Made by a program: the position numbers and the translations under genes | Origin: Bradyrhizobium sp. ISRA430 | GTDB taxonomy: Bacteria; Pseudomonadota; Alphaproteobacteria; Rhizobiales; Xanthobacteraceae | Direction: 5' to 3' | Length of the DNA stretch: 64,000 nt | NCBI RefSeq assembly: GCF_029909975.1 | Contig: NZ_CP094516.1 | Span: 3,348,001 to 3,412,000 of the forward strand | Part shown: one piece after another, positions 27,730 to 36,969 of the stretch | How positions within the stretch are numbered: position 1 is the first letter of the stretch | How the letters are laid out: each line of letters opens with the position of its first letter | Notes under the pieces: generated by a model | What the model saw: only the letters and a program-made list of their open reading frames with translations | Database searches by the model: none | Told to the model about the DNA's origin: nothing

Positions 27730-28962
27730 TTACGGCCGCTTCATTTTGCAGGTCGTGGAAACCATGGCCTGCGGCGTATCGATCTTGGAGACCAGGTGCC
27801 AGCCCCAACCGGTGTTCTCCTCATCGAACGGCTCGTTCGCGGCAAGCTTGCCGAAGGAGGAGATGTAAATCGGTTGGAAGAACTGATGGTCGTCCTTGCG
27901 CATGACGCCGGTGCCGCCATCCAGGACCTCGAACTTGAGGTCCTCGAGCGCCGCTGCGACCTTCACGGGGTCGATCGAGTTGGCCTTCTCGGCCGCGGCC
28001 TTGAACATGCGCATCTCGTTGACGGCGCGCGGATACCAGAGCGACATGTTGGCCTTGGCGCGGAACGCCTTCTCGAAGTCCATCGCGGCCTGGTTGCCCG
28101 AGTTGGCAAAGCCCTCGGTGATCTGGAAGACCTGGTGATCGAGACCGGTCTGCTTGATCGCCGTCGGGCCACCGGCGCCGCCGGCGTAGTAGGTATACCA
28201 GTTGACCTTCAGGCCGGCATCGGCGGCGGCCTTGAGCAACAGCGCGATGTCCTGGCCCCAGTTGCCGGTGACGACGCTGTCGGCACCGGACGCCTTGATC
28301 TTCGCGATATAGGGCGAGAAGTCCGTGATCTTCAGCAGCGGATGCAGCTCGTCGCCGACGATCTCGATGTCAGGCCGCTTCGCCGCCAGCATCTTGCGCG
28401 CATCGCTGCGCACCGACTGGCCGAACGAGTAGTCCTGATTGATCAGGTACACCTTTTTGATCGAGGCGGTGTCCTTCATGTAGCTGGTGAGCGCCTCCAT
28501 CTTGATGTCCGAGCTGGCATCCCAGCGGAAATGCCAGTAGCTGCACTTCTCGTTGGTCAGGCTCGGATCGACGGCGGCGTAGTTGAAGTACAGGACTTCC
28601 TTGCCGGGATTGCGCGTATTGTGCTTGGTAACGAAATCCTCGAGGGCCGCACCGACGGACGAACCGTTGCCTTGCGTGATGTAGTGAACGCCGGCGTCGA
28701 TCGCCTTCTGGGCCTGCACCAGGCTTTCTTGCGGATTGGTCTTGTTGTCGAGCGGCACGATCTCGACCTTGTGGCCGAGAATGCCGCCCTTGGCGTTGAT
28801 CTCGTCGGCCAGATACTGGAATGTCTTTAAACCACCCTCACCGACACTGGCACCGCCTCCGGACAGCGGATCGATGTAGCCGATCTTGATGGTGTCCTCG
28901 GCCCACGCCGCGTGACCAAACAACGGCGCGACCACGGCAATGGCCAAAGCTAACTTACGCAT
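27730..28962 (-). CDS. Branched-chain amino acid ABC transporter substrate-binding protein
   Basis: A 410-residue periplasmic binding protein. The signal peptide MRKLALAIAVVAPLFGHAAWA is followed by EDTIKIGYIDPLSGGGASVGEGG, the usual start of the Leu/Ile/Val-binding (peripla_BP_6) fold. ATG 28962 has GAGGAAACG upstream; the longer frame from 29139 has no signal character. It is the first gene of the transporter operon, with a 70-120 bp gap to livH. Confidence 0.93.
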   Translation of the reverse strand: MRKLALAIAVVAPLFGHAAWAEDTIKIGYIDPLSGGGASVGEGGLKTFQYLADEINAKGGILGHKVEIVPLDNKTNPQESLVQAQKAIDAGVHYITQGNGSSVGAALEDFVTKHNTRNPGKEVLYFNYAAVDPSLTNEKCSYWHFRWDASSDIKMEALTSYMKDTASIKKVYLINQDYSFGQSVRSDARKMLAAKRPDIEIVGDELHPLLKITDFSPYIAKIKASGADSVVTGNWGQDIALLLKAAADAGLKVNWYTYYAGGAGGPTAIKQTGLDHQVFQITEGFANSGNQAAMDFEKAFRAKANMSLWYPRAVNEMRMFKAAAEKANSIDPVKVAAALEDLKFEVLDGGTGVMRKDDHQFFQPIYISSFGKLAANEPFDEENTGWGWHLVSKIDTPQAMVSTTCKMKRP

Positions 28963-29297
28963 TCTGTCGTTTCCTCGCTGACTGTCGACTTTAGTCGATG
29001 GGTGTATGCGCATATTGCCGCGCAATTTCAACGTCATACTGCGCGAACGGTCGATGCGTGACAAGCCGCGCCAGGACATGGCTTCTTCGGCCACTACGTC
29101 AAAAAGTAAAAGCAGATGGTTGTCCGTTTCGCAGAACATTCCGCGAGGAGAAATAGAACGCCAATGTGCGTTTCGCGCTCAGGACGATCGTACCATTCAT
29201 CGCCCTGGTCTTGAGGCGAAGAGGCCGCCTCACCGAGACGGCCTCTTCCCTTGTGGTCGGCATCAAATCACTTGGCGTAGCCTTATTTGGTGTAGCC
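28963..29297. other. Gene-free stretch with a perfect 10-base hairpin
   Basis: No ORF with coding character is seen. GAAGAGGCCG (29218-29227) and CGGCCTCTTC (29239-29248) form a perfect hairpin that may terminate the minus-strand gene ending at 29298, although it lacks a clear T-run. Tandem 15-base repeats occupy 29275-29320. Confidence 0.55.
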
Positions 29298-29525
29298 TTA
29301 TTTGGTGTAGCCCTGGCTTGTGCACCACCACATGGCTTCACCCGCTGTCGCGCCATGCTCCACGACGTATTTCCGGCACGCTTCGTAATTGACAGCATAG
29401 CGTTTGGCGCACGGGACGGAGGAAATGCTTCCGCTGCTCCAGGAGCATTTGTACTGAGCATTTGCCGTCGACATTGACAGGGTTGCGACAGCGAGACTCA
29501 CGACGACGAGCGACAAGGTCTTCAT
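29298..29525 (-). CDS. Small secreted cysteine-containing protein
   Basis: A 75-residue protein with a signal peptide (about residues 1-23, ending STANA). The mature part is QYKCSWSSGSISSVPC, then CRKYVVEHG and WWCTSQGYTK, with four cysteines. It is unrecognised. AGGAGAG precedes ATG 29525, and a perfect 11-base hairpin lies just upstream. The final 15 coding bases are repeated in tandem past the stop codon. Confidence 0.75.
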   Translation of the reverse strand: MKTLSLVVVSLAVATLSMSTANAQYKCSWSSGSISSVPCAKRYAVNYEACRKYVVEHGATAGEAMWWCTSQGYTK

Positions 29526-29543
29526 GGCTATCTCTCCTGCATT

Positions 29544-29569
29544 CCTGGGATAGCGAGTGCTATCCCAGG
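29544..29569 (-). promoter_or_regulatory. Perfect hairpin in the 5' region of the 29298-29525 gene
   Basis: CCTGGGATAGC (29544-29554), GAGT, GCTATCCCAGG (29559-29569): 11-base perfect arms, ending 18 nt before the start codon and next to the Shine-Dalgarno. It may be an attenuator, RNA-stability element or operator. Confidence 0.45.
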
Positions 29570-29664
29570 TGGCACGATAGCACGCGTTCGACCGCGCCTG
29601 TCCGACGAGTGTCATTCCGCCGAAGCTGAACAGCCATTCAAGAAAGTTCCTGCCTGGTTCCTGC

Positions 29665-29689
29665 AACGGCTGATCCCAACAGCCGTTGA
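29665..29689. promoter_or_regulatory. Inverted repeat upstream of the 29721 gene
   Basis: CAACGGCTG (29665-29673) and CAGCCGTTG (29681-29689) are perfect 9-base arms around ATCCCAA. The element lies 31 nt before the start of the small secreted protein and could be a 5' UTR hairpin or an operator. Confidence 0.4.
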
Positions 29690-29720
29690 CCCCCGCACGA
29701 ACGATGCACAGGAGGAACGG

Positions 29721-29966
29721 ATGAATAAGCTCACTTACGCTCTTGCAGCGGTAGCGACGCTTGCGGTCAGTGCCCCGACCATCGCAAATGCAGGCGGCTT
29801 CGGCGTCTACGTCGGCGGCGACAGGGACTATTACGGAGACCGCTATGACGGTCCGGGCGTGCGCATCTACGGTCACGACCGCGGCTGGCATCGTGGCTGG
29901 TACCATCATGACCGCGACTTCGATCGCGGCGTGGTGATCCGCCGTCACTACTGGGACGAGGACTAA
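29721..29966 (+). CDS. Small secreted Gly/Asp/His/Tyr-rich protein
   Basis: An 81-residue protein with a signal peptide (about residues 1-24, ending TIANA) and a mature part rich in Gly, Asp, Tyr, His and Arg (DRDYYGDRYDGPGVRIYGHDRGWHRGWYHHDRD). AGGAGG precedes the ATG. Similar short periplasmic proteins are common in this group and unassigned in function; the His/Asp pattern could bind metal. A strong terminator follows. Confidence 0.75.
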   Translation: MNKLTYALAAVATLAVSAPTIANAGGFGVYVGGDRDYYGDRYDGPGVRIYGHDRGWHRGWYHHDRDFDRGVVIRRHYWDED

Positions 29967-29989
29967 AGGAGTCCCGTCATCGAGCTTGG

Positions 29990-30022
29990 AAGGCCTCGCG
30001 CAAGCGAGGCCTTCCTGTTTTG
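29990..30022 (+). terminator. Intrinsic terminator
   Basis: Perfect 10-base arms AAGGCCTCGC (29990-29999) and GCGAGGCCTT (30004-30013) around GCAA, then CCTGTTTTG. It closes the 29721-29966 gene. Confidence 0.85.
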
Positions 30023-30076
30023 TGGTGACAGGACGTGCTTATCGGTTCACGCCCGTCAGCAAGGGGCTTTGCGCTC

Positions 30077-30313
30077 CTAGCGGAAGTACCCCAGCACGAG
30101 ATCGAGGTCGGAGCGGCCGGCAACGGTGCCGTTGAGCTCGGCGTCGATGACACGACGGCAGGCGTCCACGGCGGCCTGGTCGCCGAGGTCGTTGGCGGCT
30201 TCCAGCACGAGCCAGGCCGCGTCCACCGACGCCTTCTCCGGGGCTGCGCCAGCATCGACGGCGAGACCCTTGTTGAGATTCTTGCGGATTGCGGTGCCGA
30301 ATTGAGGCAACAT
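30077..30313 (-). CDS. Small conserved-looking protein of unknown function
   Basis: A 78-residue, largely helical protein (MLPQFGTAIRKNLNKGLAVDAGAAPEKASVDAAWLVLE...). I choose ATG 30313 because GAGGGGAG lies 8 nt upstream; a GTG at 30322 overlaps that Shine-Dalgarno and is unlikely. It lies 35 nt after the DUF2336 gene on the same strand, so it may be co-transcribed. No family was recognised. Confidence 0.6.
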   Translation of the reverse strand: MLPQFGTAIRKNLNKGLAVDAGAAPEKASVDAAWLVLEAANDLGDQAAVDACRRVIDAELNGTVAGRSDLDLVLGYFR

Positions 30314-30348
30314 TGCAAACACTCCCCTCTCGAATTCCGGAATGATGC

Positions 30349-31473
30349 TCAGTGCATCTGCAGCTCGGCCTGACGACCCGCGGCGGGATCGGCGGCCGCG
30401 CTGTTCTTGCGCGACTGGTAGAACTTCAGGATGCTGCGCGACGTCTCGATGTTGAGGCGGCCGAACTCGCGCTCGCTATCGTTGAGGTCCCGCGCCGTGA
30501 TCAGATGATCCTTGGCGCCGAGAAACAACAGCGCCATGGTGGTGTCCCAGGAGAAATCGAGCGCCTTGCACAGGACCAGGAGCATCTCGCGATTGCGGTC
30601 CATCATCGCACGCTCGATCACGTCCACGGGAAGCGACGACAGCAGCGACAGGCCGATCTGCACCTCGTCGAAACGGTGCTGGCGCGCATAGCTCGAGATC
30701 GAGTCCTGGTTGAGATTGCCCTGCCGGTACTGCGTCGTCACCACGCGCTTGGCGACGAAATAGCTGCGCGAGGACGGACCGAACTTGGATTGCAGGTCGC
30801 CGGTGACCTCGGTCACCGAGCTCTGGATCTGCGCCATCATCTCGGGACGCTCGGTCTCGAGCCGACGGCGGACGTCCTCCGACGCCTTGGCGATGAGCTG
30901 CTGGAAGATGTGCCGCGGCACGTCCTTGCGCAGGCCAAGTTGTTCAGCAAGAATCGAATCTCCCTCGGCGCGCCTGACCATGTGGAGCAGGCCCGAACCC
31001 GAGAAACGCGCGCCCTCGTTCCTGGCGACGGAGGTCACGACCTCCCGGTTGCCGCGCTTGACCAGCACGTCGGTCACGGCCTCGCCGATCGACTCGCGCT
31101 GCGAGATCGCCAGCAGGTGCGACTGGCCCTTGGTCATGGCGTTCTCGATCAGCATCTTCTCGTCGATGCGTGTCGAGTCGCGCAACACGGGGCCGGCCAC
31201 CTCGATCTCGTCGTCGAAGGCGAGCTGCTCGATCACGTTGAGCGGCGCGTGATCGCACGCCGCCATCAACTCGGAGAGCTGCGTGCGCGCGGCGACCTCG
31301 ATCTCGTCGGCGAGCCGTCCGATGACCTCGCCGAACATGCTGATCTCGTCGTCGCTGTAGCGGCCGGTGATCAAAAGATCGGTCGCGTGCCACAACGCCC
31401 GCGCCCGGCTTTCGTCGGTGCCCCGCGCGATCGCGTCGTCCAGATCCTGCAGAAGCGATTTCGCCCCGTTCAT
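30349..31473 (-). CDS. DUF2336 domain protein
   Basis: A 374-residue soluble, helix-rich protein. The central region (EQLAFDDEIEVAGPVLRDSTRIDEKMLIENAMTKGQSHLLAISQR) and the following repeats (VTDVLVKRGNREVVTSVARNEGARFS) match DUF2336, an alphaproteobacterial family built of HEAT-like helical repeats. Its function is undetermined; some members sit in signalling contexts. The start MNGAKSLLQDLDDAI looks natural. The C-terminal 25 residues are low complexity. Confidence 0.85.
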   Translation of the reverse strand: MNGAKSLLQDLDDAIARGTDESRARALWHATDLLITGRYSDDEISMFGEVIGRLADEIEVAARTQLSELMAACDHAPLNVIEQLAFDDEIEVAGPVLRDSTRIDEKMLIENAMTKGQSHLLAISQRESIGEAVTDVLVKRGNREVVTSVARNEGARFSGSGLLHMVRRAEGDSILAEQLGLRKDVPRHIFQQLIAKASEDVRRRLETERPEMMAQIQSSVTEVTGDLQSKFGPSSRSYFVAKRVVTTQYRQGNLNQDSISSYARQHRFDEVQIGLSLLSSLPVDVIERAMMDRNREMLLVLCKALDFSWDTTMALLFLGAKDHLITARDLNDSEREFGRLNIETSRSILKFYQSRKNSAAADPAAGRQAELQMH

Positions 31474-31700
31474 TCGATGACCCCAATTCTTGGCGAGCCG
31501 TCTTGCCTCTTGGCAAGCCGCCGAATTCCTCTTCGAACGAGGCTAGCCGTCAAACGCGAGAATTCAGTAAAATCGGCAAAGCAGTTTTGCCGACCAATTT
31601 TCAGTAAAATGCGAGGGAAATTCTTCACCGCCGCGCAGGGTTCGTCACTTCTCCCGTAGGGAGAGGTGAACACCGCGGCGCGCGGACTGCATCTAACGCT

Positions 31701-34700
31701 TCAAGGATTTGACGGTGTCAGGACCAGCGGCGGCTTCGGCTTGGGTCTTGGCGGCGGCGGTCCCGGCGCCGGCCTTATCTCGATCGGCGGCGGCAGCGGC
31801 GCGACCTGCTGGCTCGCGAGCGGCGGGTTCGGCGCGGCGGGGGCTGGGTGCGGCACCTTTGGCGTCGGCGCGACCTTCGCCTTCGGCGGAATGCGGCGCG
31901 GATCCGGGCCCGGCATTGGCACGTTGACCGGCGTCTGCTCGGGCGCCGCGTCCGGAGAGACCAGCGTGGGAAGCGCGGCGGTGGCCGGCGGCGGCTCGCC
32001 GCGTTCGATGGCATCCAGCCGCCGCGTCTCGCGATCGATCGTGCGTACCGCGAGCCACGAGGATAGTGGCGCGAGATCGACGGTGCGGCTCAGCTTGTCC
32101 GGGGGACCTGCCGCAAATAGCTGGATCTCCGGCGGAGCGCCGGAGAGCCCAATCATGATCGGTGTCAGGCTGGCGCGAATGTCGGCCTGGTCGGCTGGAA
32201 TGTCGTAACCGCCCGAGACGATGGCGCGGGCGTTCTTCGCCTCCAACGTCGTCGCACCGACGCGCAGGCGGCCATCGCGGATCGTGAACGGAATTTGCGC
32301 CGAGGCGACCGCGATCGGGCCGGCCGACAGCGCGGGCTCGACGAGCTGCCGGAGCCGGTTGTCATCGGTGACCTGGCCGCCGTCGCTGGCGCGGATGGCG
32401 ATCTCGAAGGCGCGCGGATCGAGGCCGGTGATCTCGGCCGAGTTCAGCGTCACCGTGCCGTTGCCGGCCAGCGCGCCGGTCAGCGCCCCCACGCTGCGGC
32501 CCTGGCTCGTCAACGCCACCTGCACCGAGGCGCGCCCCTTCGGCAGCGCGAGGTTGCGATAGCGCAGCATCGTCGCATCGACATTGGTGAGCTCGAGCCG
32601 CGCGTTCACCGCAAGACCGTTGGGGCCGTTCCTGGCATCAAGGTTTGCAGACATCTCGCCGCCGCCGATGCTGCCCTTGAGGGCATCGAGCGAGAGCGCC
32701 TGGCCGTCGTGCCTGATCGTGCCACTGAACGGGCGCACCTCGATGCCGCCCGGCAAGCTCCCACGCAAGGCCTGGAAGGCAATGCGGCCGCGCCAGTTGC
32801 CGAGAAGCCCCGGGCTCAGCGGCTCGCCCGCATCATGAGCGGACGCGCCGAGGGCGACCGCGAGCGCGGGCACGAGATCGAGCGTATCGAGGCCGACCTC
32901 GCCGTCGAGGCTTCTGTCCTGGTCCAGCGTCATCGCCAGATGGCCGCGCAGGCGCGAGCCTCCGGCCGTGCTGTCGAGATCGTCGAAGGTCAGCTTGTTG
33001 CCGGACAGGCTGACGTGCGAGGACAGGGTGACGTTCTGCGCCGATTTTTCGGCCGGGCTGATCCCGAACAGCGGCGCCAGATTGGCGTTACGCACGCGCA
33101 GGCTCGCACTGCCGTTGGATGCCGACCAGTCGAAGCTGCCCTGCGCGTCCGCGTCCAGCCCGCCCGAGAGTTTTGCGCTGAATTGCAGCGGCTTCTGCCA
33201 GACGCCACTCAGGCGCCCCTCGAACTGCGATGCCCCGTCGCCCGCGGCCACAGCGCGATCGAGGCCGATCAGCGCGAGCAGCGTCGCGGCCTGCGGCGTC
33301 GACACTTTCGAGTCTAGCGTGAAATCGCTGTTGCGCAGCCTGTCGATGTCGATGCCGCTGACCGCCGCCGCCGGAGTCTGCGCGGCAAGCGTCGCGGTGG
33401 CCTTGAGTTGCGGCGCATCGAGGTCCAACACCGCGCGCGCGTCGGTCCGGTCGGCATGTTCGGCGTTCTTGTCGAGGCTGAGATTGAGCTTCAGCCGTGT
33501 GGCGCCCGGCAAGCCCTCGATGGCATCGAATCGCGCACGGACCACCGGCGCGACCGGCTCGACCAGCGCCGCGAGTTCGCGCAGCGAGTTGGCCGATGAT
33601 GTCAGCGCAAGGCGGCCAGTCGCATGCGCGCGATCGAAATTGCCGCTCGCCTCCGTGGTCACGCCGCTGGCCTGGCCGAACCGGAGCTGCTCAAGCGTCA
33701 GCGAAGTCGGGCTGTAGCCGAGCTTCGCCGTGAACGGGCGCAGCTCCTGGCCGGCCGAGACGGCACGGCCGACATCGAGCGAAAGCTTGGCTTCCTCCGG
33801 CCATTCGCCTTGCGGGCCGGCCATCGCACGCACGAAGGCAGATGCCGCGTCGAGATCGAGCCGGTCGGCCTTGAGCTCCGCCTCGATCCGCGATCCCTTG
33901 TTCGCGCCGACTTGCGTGAAGGCGATCCGGCCCTCGACGGCGCCGCCTTCGATCTCGGCTTTCAGCCGTTCGATTGCCAGATGGTTGGCGGCAATGGTCA
34001 CGTCGCCGTTAAGGCGCAGCGGCCTCGTGCTGCGCCGGTTGACGTCGCTGCGGCCCTGGAGCCAGGCCACCAGCACGTCGGGATCGGAGGATTCGACGCT
34101 GAGGCGGCCGCTGAAGCGATCGGAGCCGGGAGCGGCACCGTTCAGAGAAAGCTGCGTCATTCCGGGCGCGCGCAGGTCGAGCCGCCGGAAGGTCCAGGAT
34201 TTTCCGTCGGTCTGCAGCTCGGCCGTGATGTTCTGGAGCGGACGTCCGCCCAGCGTGATCTGCTCGGAGTTGAATTCGATCTGCGCCGGGATCGGCGTCT
34301 GCGGGATCGCCGCGAGGCCGGCGCGCAGGACAGGGAGGATGCGCAGCGGCTCGGCATCGTCTTTCCCGGCCAGCTTGTCGGCATCGAGCTGGCGCGCCGA
34401 AAGCACCGCGCGCAGCAGTGGCGCCGCACCGAACCTGATATCGCCGACGCCGCCCATCTTCAGCGCATTGTCCTCCGCGCCGAAGCTTGCGTCGATCTGA
34501 TCGAACTTCGCACCGGCCGGATCGGCCTTGAGCTTGGCGCTGAGCTTCCACGGCGTCGGCCCCGCGTCGCCCGGCTTCTTGGGCGCCGGCACGGCCAGCG
34601 TCAGCGCGCCGTCGAATTTCGGCAGCCGGTTCTCGAAGGCGAGCACGCCCTCGAGATCGGCCAGGATGGCGCGCTCGCCGGGATCAATGTTGAGATGGAG

Positions 34701-35312
34701 GCGGGTGGCGCTGCCGTCGGCGCTCGGACCAGAGGAGATTCGGAACGGATAACGGGTGCGCCCGATGGTGAAATTGCCGTCGCCGCGCACCGAGCCTGCG
34801 AGCGAACGCACGTCGCCGGAGAATGCGATGTCGTTCAATTCCAGCGTCGAGCGGCTGGCGGCATCATGCAGGGCGATGCGGCCGGTGAGGTTGAGCCGCT
34901 CGATCGCGAGCGAAGCGAGGTTGAAGCTGCCGCTCGCGGTGGATGGCAGGTCGACCCGCCCCTTGGCATCGAGGCCGAGATCGACCGCCATGCCGTTGAC
35001 CGTGAGCTCGGTGGCGCGCCATTCGCCGCGCATCAGGGAGCCGAGGCTGAACTCGACGTCGAGCTTGTCGGCACGTAGGCGGCCGAGATCGTTGTTACCG
35101 CCGAAGGTGACGGAGCGCAGGCGCAGCGTCGGCGCCGGCAGCAGCCGCGCATCCAGCTCGCCAGCCACGCGCACCGGTACGCCGATGATTCGGGTCGCCT
35201 CCGCCTCGAACTGGGGCCGGAACTGGTTCCAGTCGACGAAGTAAGGCCCGATCAGCGCGGCCAGCAGCGCAATGATGAAGGCAATCGCTAATCCGAGCAG
35301 CGTCGTCTGCAC
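31701..35312 (-). CDS. AsmA-family large periplasmic protein
   Basis: A 1203-residue protein. One N-terminal transmembrane helix (about residues 4-26) is followed by FVDWNQFRPQFEAEATRIIG, the AsmA start pattern, and a long beta-rich region with repeated short motifs. The C-terminal AsmA_2-type region (ASVQVALTSQGRSVGALTGALAGNGTVTL) precedes a Pro-rich tail (about residues 1125-1203). AsmA-like proteins are thought to carry phospholipid between membranes. It is monocistronic in appearance. The Pro-rich tail is unusual in length. Confidence 0.9.
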   Translation of the reverse strand: MQTTLLGLAIAFIIALLAALIGPYFVDWNQFRPQFEAEATRIIGVPVRVAGELDARLLPAPTLRLRSVTFGGNNDLGRLRADKLDVEFSLGSLMRGEWRATELTVNGMAVDLGLDAKGRVDLPSTASGSFNLASLAIERLNLTGRIALHDAASRSTLELNDIAFSGDVRSLAGSVRGDGNFTIGRTRYPFRISSGPSADGSATRLHLNIDPGERAILADLEGVLAFENRLPKFDGALTLAVPAPKKPGDAGPTPWKLSAKLKADPAGAKFDQIDASFGAEDNALKMGGVGDIRFGAAPLLRAVLSARQLDADKLAGKDDAEPLRILPVLRAGLAAIPQTPIPAQIEFNSEQITLGGRPLQNITAELQTDGKSWTFRRLDLRAPGMTQLSLNGAAPGSDRFSGRLSVESSDPDVLVAWLQGRSDVNRRSTRPLRLNGDVTIAANHLAIERLKAEIEGGAVEGRIAFTQVGANKGSRIEAELKADRLDLDAASAFVRAMAGPQGEWPEEAKLSLDVGRAVSAGQELRPFTAKLGYSPTSLTLEQLRFGQASGVTTEASGNFDRAHATGRLALTSSANSLRELAALVEPVAPVVRARFDAIEGLPGATRLKLNLSLDKNAEHADRTDARAVLDLDAPQLKATATLAAQTPAAAVSGIDIDRLRNSDFTLDSKVSTPQAATLLALIGLDRAVAAGDGASQFEGRLSGVWQKPLQFSAKLSGGLDADAQGSFDWSASNGSASLRVRNANLAPLFGISPAEKSAQNVTLSSHVSLSGNKLTFDDLDSTAGGSRLRGHLAMTLDQDRSLDGEVGLDTLDLVPALAVALGASAHDAGEPLSPGLLGNWRGRIAFQALRGSLPGGIEVRPFSGTIRHDGQALSLDALKGSIGGGEMSANLDARNGPNGLAVNARLELTNVDATMLRYRNLALPKGRASVQVALTSQGRSVGALTGALAGNGTVTLNSAEITGLDPRAFEIAIRASDGGQVTDDNRLRQLVEPALSAGPIAVASAQIPFTIRDGRLRVGATTLEAKNARAIVSGGYDIPADQADIRASLTPIMIGLSGAPPEIQLFAAGPPDKLSRTVDLAPLSSWLAVRTIDRETRRLDAIERGEPPPATAALPTLVSPDAAPEQTPVNVPMPGPDPRRIPPKAKVAPTPKVPHPAPAAPNPPLASQQVAPLPPPIEIRPAPGPPPPRPKPKPPLVLTPSNP

Positions 35313-35463
35313 GGGTCTCCCCTCGGGCTAACCGGCGCCCGGGCCACCCCCAAGCCTTACGTCACTGCCTAAACCCGCGCCGGAACAGCCCCTTATATAG
35401 GGGGAAGTGTGGCGAAGTCACAGCGACTGTTGCGCGCGGAGGTTAACGCCGGTGGGTGATCAG

Positions 35464-35577
35464 ACCCTCATGGTGAGGAGGCGCGCAAAGCGCCGTCTCG
35501 AACCATAGAGGCCCCGCTCCCGCCCGAGGCCATCCTTCGAGACGCCCGCCTTGGGCGGGCTCCTCAGGATGAGGAGT
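35464..35577. repeat. Dispersed palindromic repeat, second family, copy 1
   Basis: The left half has CCTCATGGTGAGGAGGCGCGCAAAGCGCC followed by GTCTCGAAC; the right half has CATCCTTCGAGACGCCCGCC and GGGCTCCTCAGGATGAGGA. The inverse orientation of the same words occurs at 53586-53688. It lies downstream of the P450 gene. Confidence 0.8.
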
Positions 35578-35603
35578 GCTCGTAGAACCAACACCGAAGG
35601 CTG

Positions 35604-36836
35604 TTACCAGCTCGCCGGCAGCCGCTTCAGGCCGCGCAGCACGAAGGTCGGCCGCCATTCCGGGTTCTCGACGTCATCGATCCGCAAATTCGGCAGCCGC
35701 CGCAGCAGCGTGGCGATGGCGATCTCGGCCTCGATGCGCGCCAATTGGGCGCCCAGGCAGAAATGGATGCCGCCGCCGAACGACAGCGGCTTGACGTTCG
35801 GCCGTGTGATGTCGAGCCGGTCGGGGCTATCTGGATAGACCGCCGGATCGTGGTTGGCCGAGCCGAGCAGGCAAAGCACGGTCTCGCCCTTGGGAATCCG
35901 CACGCCGCCGAGATCGTCGATCTCCTCCAGCGTGACACGCCCGGTCATCTGCACCGACGAATCGTAACGCAGGAATTCCTCGATCGCGTTGGTGATCAGC
36001 TCCGGCTTCGCCTTGAGCAGCGCGAGCTGATCCGGGTTGCGGTGTAGCGCCAGGAGGCCGTTGCCGATCAGGTTGACGGTGGTCTCGTGACCGGCGCCGA
36101 ACAGCAGGATGATGTTGGCGGTCAACTCCTCATTGGTGAGCTTGTGACCGTCCTCCTCGGCCTGCACGAGCTGGGTGGTGAGATCGTCGCCGGGATTGCG
36201 GCGGCGCAGCTCGAACAATTGCTGGAAATACATCTGCGCCATCAGGTTGCCGGCGTTGCCCTGCTTGATCTCCTCCGGCGAGAGCGGCACGGGATCGAGC
36301 AGCCGCCCGCCATCGCGCGAGCTCTTGTAGAAGGCCTCGCGATGATCCTCGGGGATTCCGAGCATGTCGCAGATGATGGTGACCGGCAGGCGGAAGGCGA
36401 AATCCTCGATCAGGTCCATGTGGCCGTGATCGATCACCGCATCGATGGCCTGGTCGACGATCTCCTGGATGCGCGGCCGCATGTCCTCGACGCGGCGGGC
36501 GGTGAAGGCCTTCACGACCAGGCCGCGCAGGCGGGTGTGATCGGGCGGATCCGCCTGCAGCATCCAGTGGCTCATGCTGCGGAAGACCGGCTCCTCCATG
36601 ATCTTCTCACCATAGCGCCGCTTGGAGCGTTCGACGTAGTCCTTGCCGAAGCGCTTGTCGCGCATCACGAGACTCACCTCGGCATGGCGGCTGGCGACGA
36701 AGGAGCCGAACGACGACACGTGGACCGGATCGGTCGTCCGCAGCCGCTGATAATGCGGATAGGGATCCCGGATGAACTCCGGCGACAGCGGATTGAACAG
36801 CGGCCCGCTGCCTGCGGGTTGCACATGCTCGTTCAC
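35604..36836 (-). CDS. Cytochrome P450
   Basis: A 410-residue soluble bacterial P450. The I-helix oxygen-activation motif is LLFGAGHETT, ExxR follows as EEFLRYDS, and the haem-binding loop is SFGGGIHFCLGAQLAR. GTG 36836 is the best start: GAGG lies 5 nt upstream and the family N-terminus (NPLSPEFIRDPYPHYQRL) follows. The in-frame ATG at 36950 would run through the operator. It diverges from a TetR gene, which probably represses it. The substrate is unknown. Confidence 0.92.
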   Translation of the reverse strand: MNEHVQPAGSGPLFNPLSPEFIRDPYPHYQRLRTTDPVHVSSFGSFVASRHAEVSLVMRDKRFGKDYVERSKRRYGEKIMEEPVFRSMSHWMLQADPPDHTRLRGLVVKAFTARRVEDMRPRIQEIVDQAIDAVIDHGHMDLIEDFAFRLPVTIICDMLGIPEDHREAFYKSSRDGGRLLDPVPLSPEEIKQGNAGNLMAQMYFQQLFELRRRNPGDDLTTQLVQAEEDGHKLTNEELTANIILLFGAGHETTVNLIGNGLLALHRNPDQLALLKAKPELITNAIEEFLRYDSSVQMTGRVTLEEIDDLGGVRIPKGETVLCLLGSANHDPAVYPDSPDRLDITRPNVKPLSFGGGIHFCLGAQLARIEAEIAIATLLRRLPNLRIDDVENPEWRPTFVLRGLKRLPASW

Positions 36837-36923
36837 GGTGACCTCAAATCGGTTGCCGCATGAAACGAATACGCCGGCCGCCTTCCCCGAAATGCTCGGC
36901 GTAACCATCCCTGAATCTTCAAT

Positions 36924-36943
36924 TCGATACATTGTTGTATCGA
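36924..36943. promoter_or_regulatory. Probable TetR operator between P450 and tetR
   Basis: TCGATACA-TTGT-TGTATCGA is a perfect palindrome with 8-base arms. It lies between the divergent P450 and TetR genes, 26 nt before the tetR start, the usual place for autoregulated TetR control. Confidence 0.75.
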
Positions 36944-36969
36944 GTTGCATTCTCGCCTAACCTGAGCCG

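Noticed and set aside
26962..28830. A 622-codon plus-strand frame
   Set aside because: It is antisense to livH and the binding-protein gene.
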